Shown piece by piece: positions 1 through 6,265 of a stretch of 22,845 nucleotides of DNA; positions within the stretch are counted from its first letter, which is position 1; the number at the start of each line of letters is the position of its first letter. The notes under the pieces are model-generated. The model did not search any database. It was not told the origin of the DNA and saw only the letters and a list, made by a program, of their open reading frames with translations. Origin of the DNA: Rhodocyclaceae bacterium UBA2250 (lineage in GTDB: Bacteria; Pseudomonadota; Gammaproteobacteria; Burkholderiales; Rhodocyclaceae); NCBI GenBank assembly GCA_002347285.1, contig DDXW01000008.1, positions 1 through 22,845 of the forward strand, given 5' to 3'. The position numbers and the translations under genes are program-made.

Positions 1-716
1 ACGGTATCGACGATGTGCTCGAGCACGCGCGGGCCGGCCAGCGCCCCCTCCTTGGTGACGTGGCCGACGAGGATCACGCAGGTGCCGGTCTGCTTGGCGA
101 AGCGCGTCAGCTGCGCCGCGCATTCGCGCACCTGCGCGACCGAGCCCGGCGCCGACTGCAGCGCGTCCGACCAGAGCGTCTGGATCGAGTCGATCACCGC
201 CACCACCGGCTTCTCCTCCTGCAGCGCGCCGACGATCTTCTCGAGGTTGATCTCCGGCAGCAGGCGCAGCCCCGCCACCGGCAGCTGCAGGCGCTGGGCG
301 CGCAGGGCAACCTGCTCCGCCGATTCCTCGCCGGAAACATAGAGCACCGGCTGGCCGGACTCGGCCAGGCGTGCGAGCGCCTGCAACAGCAGCGTCGACT
401 TGCCGATGCCGGGGTCGCCGCCGATCAGCACCACGCCGCCGGCCACCAGGCCGCCGCCGAGCACGCGGTCGAACTCCTCGACGCCGGTCGGCAGCCGCGG
501 TTCCTCGCGCGGCCTGATCGCGGCGAGATCCTGCGGTTTGCCGCTCGCCGCCAGCGGAGCGAAACTCGCGCCGAAACGTTTGCCGCCCGGCGTGGCGCTC
601 TCCGCCAGGGTTTCGACCAGGGTGTTCCACTGGCCGCAGCCGGGGCACTGCCCCTGCCACTTCGGCGAGGTGGCGCCGCACTCGCTGCAGGAATAGATCG
701 ACTTCGCCTTGGCCAT
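1..716 (-). CDS. radA: DNA repair protein RadA (Sms), C-terminus cut by window edge
   Basis: RadA is a RecA-related hexameric helicase that promotes branch migration during recombinational repair. The first 238 codons are visible. An N-terminal C4 zinc finger has cysteines 10, 13, 24 and 27 (CSEC, then CPGC). It is followed by a RecA-like core with Walker A GGDPGIGKST at about residues 99-108, the SGEE motif and a Walker B-like VIDSIQT segment. The RadA-specific KNRFG motif and the C-terminal Lon-like domain (full proteins are about 455 aa) lie outside the window. The ATG at 716-714 overlaps the alr stop codon (TGATG), so translation is probably coupled to alr. The family identification is very secure; only completeness cannot be judged. 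Confidence 0.97.
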   Translation of the reverse strand, partial: MAKAKSIYSCSECGATSPKWQGQCPGCGQWNTLVETLAESATPGGKRFGASFAPLAASGKPQDLAAIRPREEPRLPTGVEEFDRVLGGGLVAGGVVLIGGDPGIGKSTLLLQALARLAESGQPVLYVSGEESAEQVALRAQRLQLPVAGLRLLPEINLEKIVGALQEEKPVVAVIDSIQTLWSDALQSAPGSVAQVRECAAQLTRFAKQTGTCVILVGHVTKEGALAGPRVLEHIVDT

Positions 717-1795
717 CAGCCGACCTCGCTCACCGGCACGCGCTGTGCCAGCGCGCAGAACAATTCATAGCTGATCGTGCCGGCGGCCGCCGCGACCTCG
801 TCGGCCGCCAGCCCCGCGCCCCAGAGCGTCACCGGCGCACCGACGCCGGCCGCCCCGCCGGCGCCGAGTTTCACATCGGTCAGGTCGACGCAGAGCTTGT
901 CCATCGAGACGCGGCCGAGCGTGCGCGTGCGCTGCCCGCCGACCAGCACCGGCGTGCCGGTCGGGGCATGGCGCGGGTAGCCGTCGGCATAGCCGCAGGC
1001 GACGATGCCGATCCGCATCGGCCGGTCGGCCGTGAAGCTGCAGCCGTAGCCGACGCACTCGCCCGGCGCGAGCTGCTGCACCGCGATGATCTCGCTGGCG
1101 AGCGTCATCACCGGCTGCAGATCGAGTTCGGCGGCGGAGACTTCGGGAAACGGCGAACCGCCGTAGAGCATGATGCCGGGCCGGGCCCAGTCACCCGCCC
1201 GCTGGGGGAAGCGCAGGATCGTCGCCGAATTGCCGAGCGAGCGCGCGGCGCTCATGCCGGCCGCGACGGCCTCGAAGCGCTCCATCTGCCAGTCGACGCC
1301 GCGCGGGCCGTCGGCGTCGGCGAAGTGCGTCATCAGCACCAGCGGCATTTTTCCGGCGAGCGCCTGCCATGTCTGGCGCAGGCCGGCGGCATCGAAGCCG
1401 AGGCGGTTCATGCCGGTGTTGAGCTTGAGGTAGACCGGCAGGTCAGCCGGCCAGTTTGCGGCGAGCAATGTCGCGGCCTGCTCCGGCCGATGGACGACGG
1501 GGATCAGGCGATGGCGCACGAACAGCGGCAATTCGTCTGCGGCGAAGAAGCCGTCGAGCATCAGGATCGGCTGGTCGAGTCCCGCCGCGCGCAAGGCGAC
1601 GGCGCGCTCCAGCTCGATCAGCGCAAAACCGTCGGCGGCATCGGCGAGCGCCTGGACGGCGCGCTCCAGCCCGTGCCCGTAGGCGTTGGCCTTGACGACC
1701 GCCCACAGCCGCGTCGGGCCGGCATGGCGGCGCGCGACGGCGAAGTTGTGCCGCAGCGCGGCGGCATCGATGGTGGCGCGGATCGGGCGCGACAT
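716..1795 (-). CDS. alr: Alanine racemase, PLP-dependent
   Basis: This 359-aa protein is the usual length for bacterial alanine racemase, which interconverts L- and D-alanine for peptidoglycan synthesis in the cytoplasm. The N-terminal TIM-barrel carries the PLP-lysine motif VVKANAYGHG with Lys35. The C-terminal beta domain carries the second catalytic residue, the Tyr of CVGYGCSF (about residue 254). The conserved segments LKLNTGMNRLGF, ARPGIMLYG and GRVSMDKLCVDLTD are all present. The start follows the lysR stop by 24 bp without a strong Shine-Dalgarno, and the stop overlaps the radA start, so lysR-alr-radA probably forms one transcription unit. The sequence does not separate biosynthetic Alr from catabolic DadX, but no dad genes are nearby, so the biosynthetic role is inferred. 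Confidence 0.96.
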   Translation of the reverse strand: MSRPIRATIDAAALRHNFAVARRHAGPTRLWAVVKANAYGHGLERAVQALADAADGFALIELERAVALRAAGLDQPILMLDGFFAADELPLFVRHRLIPVVHRPEQAATLLAANWPADLPVYLKLNTGMNRLGFDAAGLRQTWQALAGKMPLVLMTHFADADGPRGVDWQMERFEAVAAGMSAARSLGNSATILRFPQRAGDWARPGIMLYGGSPFPEVSAAELDLQPVMTLASEIIAVQQLAPGECVGYGCSFTADRPMRIGIVACGYADGYPRHAPTGTPVLVGGQRTRTLGRVSMDKLCVDLTDVKLGAGGAAGVGAPVTLWGAGLAADEVAAAAGTISYELFCALAQRVPVSEVG

Positions 1796-1819
1796 GGTGC
1801 TGCGGCTGGCCGCCCGGCC

Positions 1820-2725
1820 TTACTTGCCCTTGCACTCCTTGAGCTTGGCCGAAGCGAAATCGACGAAGGAGGTGACCAGGCGCGAGCGGAACTTTTCCTT
1901 CGGATAGACCATCGAGAGCTTGCGCGTCAGCCGCGGCTTGAGGGGGATCGACACCAGGTCGCCGAGGCGCAGCGACTTCAGCACCGAGGTGCGCGAGGCG
2001 ATCGCGTAGCCGAGGCCGGTCTCGACGACCTCGAGCAGCGCCACCGGGCTGCCGAGTTCCATCACCGGCATCAGGTGGTCGATGTCGACGCCGTGTTTCC
2101 TCAGATACACCTCGGTGAACTCGCGCGTGCCGGAGCCCGGCTCGCGCGAAACGAAGGGATGATCGGCCAGGCTCTGCGGCGCGATCTCCTTGAGGCGCGC
2201 CAGCGGGAACTTCGGGCTGCAGACGACCTGCAGTTCGTCCTCGCAGCAGATCTCGGTCTGCAGGTTGGGCTGGTGCGACGGCGATTCGATGAAGCCGATG
2301 TCGATGGTGTGCTCGGCGACGCGCGTCTCGATGCTCTCCGAGTTGGCGACGATCAGCCGCGGCCGCACGTTCGGATACTTCGACTTGAACTCGCCGAGGA
2401 TGCGCGGCAGCAGGAACTCCGCGATCGTCGTGCTGGCGCCGACCAGCAGCGAACCGCCGACCTCGCCGGTCATCTCGGCCAGCCGCACGTCCATCTCGCT
2501 CGACAGGCCGAGAATCTTCTCCGCGTAGGCGAGCACCATCTCGCCGGCCGGCGTCAGCGAAATGCGCCCATGGCCGCGATCGAACAGCCGCGTGCTGAAG
2601 TGTTCCTCGAGCTGCTTGATCTGGAACGTCACCGCCGGTTGCGTCATGAACAGGACTTCGGCAGCCTTGGTGAACGACAGCTGCTTGGCGACGGCATGGA
2701 ATACCTGGAGCCTGCGATCCGCCAT
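1820..2725 (-). CDS. LysR-type transcriptional regulator, CysL/YeiE-like subgroup
   Basis: This is a 301-aa LysR-family regulator. The N-terminal winged helix-turn-helix occupies about residues 12-60 (motif FTKAAEVLFMTQPAVTFQIK), followed by a linker helix and a type-2 periplasmic-binding-like effector domain (about 85-295). The effector domain contains DIGFIE and GSGTRE, motifs I associate with the CysL/YeiE subgroup, some members of which sense sulfur oxyanions; the effector here is unknown. I chose the ATG at 2725-2723 because GAGGAG lies 7 bases upstream; an in-frame TTG at 2740 would place that Shine-Dalgarno inside the gene. It is transcribed divergently from lplT across 181 bp containing an inverted repeat, and is followed by alr on the same strand. 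Autoregulation and control of lplT are plausible inferences. Confidence 0.9.
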   Translation of the reverse strand: MADRRLQVFHAVAKQLSFTKAAEVLFMTQPAVTFQIKQLEEHFSTRLFDRGHGRISLTPAGEMVLAYAEKILGLSSEMDVRLAEMTGEVGGSLLVGASTTIAEFLLPRILGEFKSKYPNVRPRLIVANSESIETRVAEHTIDIGFIESPSHQPNLQTEICCEDELQVVCSPKFPLARLKEIAPQSLADHPFVSREPGSGTREFTEVYLRKHGVDIDHLMPVMELGSPVALLEVVETGLGYAIASRTSVLKSLRLGDLVSIPLKPRLTRKLSMVYPKEKFRSRLVTSFVDFASAKLKECKGK

Positions 2726-2743
2726 ATGGATACTCCTCAAGGG

Positions 2744-2777
2744 AATTGTGTTTATCTATCAATATTCAAGCACAATT
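2744..2777. promoter_or_regulatory. Inverted repeat AATTGTG-N20-CACAATT in the lysR/lplT divergent region
   Basis: Two perfect 7-bp arms (2744-2750 and 2771-2777) face each other across an AT-rich 20-bp spacer just upstream of lysR. The spacer is much richer in A/T than the surroundings. LysR-type proteins commonly bind spaced inverted repeats upstream of their own gene, so this is a candidate operator for the adjacent regulator. The position fits; binding is inferred. Confidence 0.45.
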
Positions 2778-2891
2778 TCGGGGCATAAGAAAGCCTGATG
2801 ATCAATCCCCGCCACGAACGCCCGCCTGCGGATACCGTGCAGCGACCGGCCAGGCGCCGCGCCTGCAAGATTCCGGCAATTACTTTCGTGA

Positions 2892-2897
2892 TATAAA
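2892..2897 (+). promoter_or_regulatory. Possible -10 box (TATAAA) of lplT
   Basis: TATAAA in the context GATATAAAC lies 9 bp before the lplT ATG. If used, the transcript would start within a few bases of the start codon and be nearly leaderless. No convincing -35 hexamer is present (TTCCGG at 2871 is 15 bp away), so this is a weak call. Confidence 0.3.
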
Positions 2898-2906
2898 CCG
2901 GCGGCC

Positions 2907-4169
2907 ATGAGCCTTGGCTTCTACATCATCATGGCGGCGCAGTTCTTCTCCGCGCTCGCCGACAACGCCCTGCTGATCGCCGCCATCGCCATCCTGCGCG
3001 ACATGCAGGCGCCGGCGGAATACGAGCCTTTGCTCAAGACCTTCTTCACCGTTTCCTACGTGCTGCTGGCCGCCTTCGTCGGCGCCTTCGCCGACTCGAT
3101 GCCCAAGTGGCGCGTCATGTTCATCAGCAACAGCATCAAGATCCTCGGCTGCAGCCTGATGTTCTTCAGCGTCCATCCGCTCGCCGCCTATGCCGTCGTC
3201 GGCCTCGGCGCCGCCGCCTACTCGCCGGCCAAGTACGGCATCCTCACCGAATACCTGCCGCACCGCCAGCTGGTCATCGCCAACGGCTGGATCGAGGGGC
3301 TGACCGTCACGGCGATCATCCTCGGCGTGGTGCTTGGCGGCGCGCTGATCAAGCCCGACATTGCCGCAAGCATGCTCGCCTTCGACCTTCCGGTCATCGA
3401 GACCGGCATCGACACGGTGGCAGAGATGAACCTGCTGGTGATCGGCGCGATCTACCTCCTCGCCGCGCTGTTCAACCTCTATGTCCCCGACACCGGCGTC
3501 GATCACAAGCCGCTCAAGCGCAATCCGCTCTACCTGCTGCACGAGTTCAACCACTGCCTGCGGCTGCTGTGGCGCGACAAGCTCGGCCAGGTTTCGCTGG
3601 CCGTCACGACGCTGTTCTGGGGTGCCGGCGCGACGCTGCAGTTCATCGTCATCGAGTGGGCGAAGGCGGCGCTCAACCTCGACCTTTCCAAGGCCAGCAT
3701 GCTGCAGGGCGTCGTCGCCGTCGGCGTGGCGATCGGCGCCGTGCTCGCCGCGCGCATGATCACGCTGCGCAAGTCGGTGCGCGTCATCCCGCTCGGGATC
3801 GCCATGGGCATCGGCGTGCTCGTCATGGTCTTCGTGCGCGACACCTGGGCCGCGCTGCCGCTGCTGGTGATCGTCGGTATCCTCTCGGGCTTCTTCGTCG
3901 TGCCGATGAACGCGCTGCTGCAGCACCGCGGCCATATCCTGATGGGCGCCGGCCACTCGATCGCCGTGCAGAATTTCAACGAGAACCTGTCGATCCTGAT
4001 CATGACCGGCATCTACTCTGCGCTGATCAAGGCCGGGCTGCACATCTACTGGGTGATCGCGCTGTTCGGCCTGTTCGTCGCCGCCACCATGTGGCTGGTC
4101 AAGCACCGCCACGAAGCCAACCAGCGCGAGCACGACGACGTGATCCACCTCGAGGACCGCACTCACTGA
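2907..4169 (+). CDS. lplT: Lysophospholipid transporter LplT (MFS)
   Basis: This 420-aa polytopic membrane protein of the major facilitator superfamily flips lysophospholipids (mainly lysophosphatidylethanolamine) from the outer to the inner leaflet of the inner membrane, where an acyltransferase re-acylates them. Family hallmarks include FSALADNALL near the N-terminus, GLGAAAYSPAKYGIL (about 98-112), LFWGAG (about 236-241), GFFVVPMNALLQHRG (about 329-343) and GHSIAVQNFNEN (about 347-358). About 11-12 hydrophobic segments are visible, and the C-terminal tail is charged and His/Glu-rich. Enterobacterial lplT is followed by the acyltransferase gene aas; here no PlsC-type domain follows, so the partner must be elsewhere. 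It is divergent from lysR. The ATG start gives the conserved N-terminus, though no strong Shine-Dalgarno is visible. Confidence 0.93.
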   Translation: MSLGFYIIMAAQFFSALADNALLIAAIAILRDMQAPAEYEPLLKTFFTVSYVLLAAFVGAFADSMPKWRVMFISNSIKILGCSLMFFSVHPLAAYAVVGLGAAAYSPAKYGILTEYLPHRQLVIANGWIEGLTVTAIILGVVLGGALIKPDIAASMLAFDLPVIETGIDTVAEMNLLVIGAIYLLAALFNLYVPDTGVDHKPLKRNPLYLLHEFNHCLRLLWRDKLGQVSLAVTTLFWGAGATLQFIVIEWAKAALNLDLSKASMLQGVVAVGVAIGAVLAARMITLRKSVRVIPLGIAMGIGVLVMVFVRDTWAALPLLVIVGILSGFFVVPMNALLQHRGHILMGAGHSIAVQNFNENLSILIMTGIYSALIKAGLHIYWVIALFGLFVAATMWLVKHRHEANQREHDDVIHLEDRTH

Positions 4170-4175
4170 GGGCAT

Positions 4176-4197
4176 CGAAAGACCTGGCATGTCTTCG
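4176..4197 (+). terminator. Weak hairpin just after lplT
   Basis: CGAAAGAC and GTCTTCG form a stem of about 7 bp with a one-base bulge and a 7-nt loop, starting 6 bp after the lplT stop. There is no U-tract, so it is at best a weak or factor-assisted terminator or a 3'-end stabilising hairpin. Confidence 0.3.
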
Positions 4198-4222
4198 CGG
4201 ATCGGGCGAGCGGGTTAGCGTC

Positions 4223-4228
4223 TATAGT
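4223..4228 (+). promoter_or_regulatory. Candidate -10 box (TATAGT) for the sms-feo operon
   Basis: TATAGT lies 37 bp before the first start codon of the operon in the 96-bp gap after lplT. The hexamer at the proper -35 distance (GATCGG) matches poorly, so the promoter would need an activator or is not this one. By eye I find no Fur-box-like GATAATGATAATCATTATC repeat or IscR-like site in the gap. Confidence 0.3.
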
Positions 4229-4265
4229 GGGAGCGTGATTCCGGAATGGCACAGGAACGCGCGTC

Positions 4266-5054
4266 ATGAACGAAACCGAAACCCCGATCCGCTCGCCGGC
4301 GGCCCCGCGAACGAACCAGCCGAAGCAAAGCCTGAGAAGTGAAAGTCTGTTGCGGCTGAGCGGCGTTTGTCTCGCCCGACAGGGGCGGGCGATCCTCGCG
4401 GACCTCGATCTCGACCTGCACGAGGGCGAGATCCATGCGCTGGTCGGCGCCAACGGGTCAGGCAAATCCAGCCTCGCCTACGCCATCATGGGCTGCGAGG
4501 GCTATCGGCCCGATGCGGGGGAAATCGTTTTCGACGGCCGGCGCATCGACGCCTTGCAGATGCACGAGCGCGCACGCATGGGAATCACGCTGGCCTGGCA
4601 GGAACCCGCCCGCTTCGAAGGGCTGAGCATCGGCGACTATGTGCGCATCGGCGCCAGGGGGGAGGGCGTGGAGGACTGTCTGCGCCGCGTGGGACTGGAT
4701 CCGGCGCGGTACGCAAGCCGCGCAACGGACAAGACCCTGAGCGGCGGCGAACGCAAACGGGTGGAACTCGCGGCCGTGCTCGCGATGAAGCCGCGGCTGG
4801 CGATCCTGGACGAACCCACCGCCGGCATCGACCTGCTGTCGCTCGACGCGCTGATCGAGGTGATCGAGGCCCTCAGGTCGGCCGGCAGCACGGTGCTGCT
4901 GATCACCCACCAGGCCGAGGTCGCTTCGCACGCCGATCGCGCCTCCCAGCTGTGCGGCGGCCGCATCGTCTTTCGCGGGGATACGGCGCAGGTGCTCGCG
5001 CACTATCGGCTGCGCGCATGCCAGCGCTGCGACGGTACGATCTGCCATGTCTGA
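4266..5054 (+). CDS. SufC-like ABC ATPase of a minimal SUF (SMS) system, with Cys-rich C-terminus
   Basis: This 262-aa cytoplasmic ABC ATPase resembles SufC, which powers conformational change of SufB/SufD scaffolds during Fe-S cluster assembly. All nucleotide-binding motifs are present: Walker A GANGSGKSS (61-69), Q-loop Gln112 in AWQEPARFEG (SufC-type), signature LSGGE (158-162), Walker B LAILDEP (178-184) and the switch His215. Unusual features are an N-terminal extension of about 28 polar residues and a C-terminal tail with Cys252, Cys255 and Cys260 (CQRC, then C before the last two residues), which ordinary SufC does not have as far as I know. The start has AGGA about 10 bp upstream. It overlaps the scaffold gene by 8 bp. 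The SMS assignment rests on the two-gene SufC/SufB-like layout without sufA, sufD, sufS or sufE. Confidence 0.88.
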   Translation: MNETETPIRSPAAPRTNQPKQSLRSESLLRLSGVCLARQGRAILADLDLDLHEGEIHALVGANGSGKSSLAYAIMGCEGYRPDAGEIVFDGRRIDALQMHERARMGITLAWQEPARFEGLSIGDYVRIGARGEGVEDCLRRVGLDPARYASRATDKTLSGGERKRVELAAVLAMKPRLAILDEPTAGIDLLSLDALIEVIEALRSAGSTVLLITHQAEVASHADRASQLCGGRIVFRGDTAQVLAHYRLRACQRCDGTICHV

Positions 5055-5976
5055 CACCGGCCCCCTGGTCGACCTCTTCTCGGCCGCAGGATTCCAGCCC
5101 CCACCCCTTGCGGAGGCAGCGCATCTGGTCGCATACGGCCATACCCTGGCCAGCCTGAAGTCGTTGCCGGGCATACGGATCGAGGCCGCGGCCACGCCGG
5201 ACGGCCTGGTCGCCGAGATCCTCGTCGACGCGGGCGTGCGCGCCGCACCGCCACTGCATCTGTGCTTAGGACTCCATCGAGGCCTGGCCCTCCAGAATGT
5301 ACGCCTGACCATCACCCTGCAACCCGATGCCGAAATCACCGTGCTCTCGCACTGCCTGTTTTCCACGCCTCAGGCGGCCCGCCATGCCATGGACGCCGAC
5401 ATCCACCTGATGGAGGGGGCCATCCTGCATCATCAGGAAGCGCATCATCACGGCCCGAGCGGAAGCATCGAAGTCCTGCCGCGCGCCCGCGTCATGCTCG
5501 ACAAGGGGGCACGTTATCTGTCCGACTTCAGCCTCGTCCAGGGCCGCGTCGGCTGGCTCGACATCGACTACACGGTGGCCGTCGGCGAGGACGCGCTGGC
5601 CGAGCTGGTCAGCCGGGTGTATGGCTGGGGCAGCGATCGCATCCGCATCGTCGAACGCCTGAGTCTCGACGGCGCCGGGGCGCGCGGCCTGGTCAAGAGC
5701 CGGGTGGCGGTACGCGACGACGCGCAGGCCGAGGTGCGCGGCGTCATGGCAGGCAACGCCGCCGGCGCGCGCGGCCACGTCGACTGCATGGAAATCGTGC
5801 GCGACCGGGCGACGGTAAGCGCGGTGCCGGAAGTGCGCGTCCGCCATCCTCTGGCCAAGGTAACGCATGAGGCAGCCATCGGCAGCGTGGACAGCCACCA
5901 GCTGGAAACCCTGATGGCACGCGGCCTGGCACCCGACGCGGCGGTCGATCTGATCGTGCGGGGAATGCTGGCATGA
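5047..5976 (+). CDS. Short SufB/SufD-family scaffold protein (SmsB-like)
   Basis: This 309-aa protein has the C-terminal SufB/SufD beta-helix core but lacks the long N-terminal part of SufB (about 480 aa), like the single scaffold of minimal SUF-like systems in archaea and anaerobes. The C-terminal family motif is clear: HPLAKVTHEAAIGS, then QLETLMARGL (about 267-294) with His274-Glu275 matching the conserved HEA of SufB. Cys247 in HVDCMEIV sits in the region of SufB's catalytic Cys (QCDS), shifted two residues downstream in my by-eye alignment. A His-rich patch (residues 128-135, HHQEAHHH) could bind metal. It overlaps the ATPase gene upstream and is followed by feoA. I infer a homodimeric Fe-S scaffold with the upstream ATPase; cluster binding has not been shown. 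Confidence 0.85.
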   Translation: MSDTGPLVDLFSAAGFQPPPLAEAAHLVAYGHTLASLKSLPGIRIEAAATPDGLVAEILVDAGVRAAPPLHLCLGLHRGLALQNVRLTITLQPDAEITVLSHCLFSTPQAARHAMDADIHLMEGAILHHQEAHHHGPSGSIEVLPRARVMLDKGARYLSDFSLVQGRVGWLDIDYTVAVGEDALAELVSRVYGWGSDRIRIVERLSLDGAGARGLVKSRVAVRDDAQAEVRGVMAGNAAGARGHVDCMEIVRDRATVSAVPEVRVRHPLAKVTHEAAIGSVDSHQLETLMARGLAPDAAVDLIVRGMLA

Positions 5977-6020
5977 CGCGAGACCTCGAGCGGATTCCCG
6001 AGGCCGGGGAAGACGAATGA
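5973..6020 (+). other. 15-codon bridging ORF between smsB-like gene and feoA
   Basis: An ORF in the third frame (MTRDLERIPEAGEDE) starts with ATGA overlapping the scaffold gene stop and ends with ATGA overlapping the feoA start. It could carry a terminating ribosome across the 40-bp gap by coupled re-initiation. It could also be chance, since feoA has its own GGGGA about 8 bp upstream. A functional peptide is not claimed. Confidence 0.3.
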
Positions 6021-6265
6021 ACGACGCCGGATTGCGCACCCTCGACGAGATACCGAAAGACGGCCGGGCTGTCGTCCGGCGCATTGACGGCGGGAGCCAG
6101 TTCGCCTCGCGCCTCGCGGCCATGGGCATCGTCGTCGGCGCATCCCTGACGGTGTTGCAGAATACCCGGCGCGGTCCGATGCTGGTGAGCGTGCTGGACA
6201 CCCGCCTCGCGCTGGGCCGAGGCGAGGCGCAGAAGATCCGGGTCGAACTTTCGTCTCCGTCATGA
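6017..6265 (+). CDS. feoA: Ferrous iron transport accessory protein FeoA
   Basis: This 82-aa cytoplasmic protein has the SH3-like FeoA fold and is thought to assist or gate FeoB. The family pattern is visible: ASRLAAMGIVVGASLTVLQ (about 34-52) followed by GPMLVSVLDTRLALGRGEAQKIRVEL (compare the usual small-residue/Gly turn, then LALR-x2-EA-x2-I-x-V). The length is normal. The ATG follows GGGGA by 8 bp, and the stop overlaps the feoB start as ATGA, so feoA and feoB are tightly coupled. The position between an Fe-S scaffold and feoB is unusual. Confidence 0.92.
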   Translation: MNDAGLRTLDEIPKDGRAVVRRIDGGSQFASRLAAMGIVVGASLTVLQNTRRGPMLVSVLDTRLALGRGEAQKIRVELSSPS

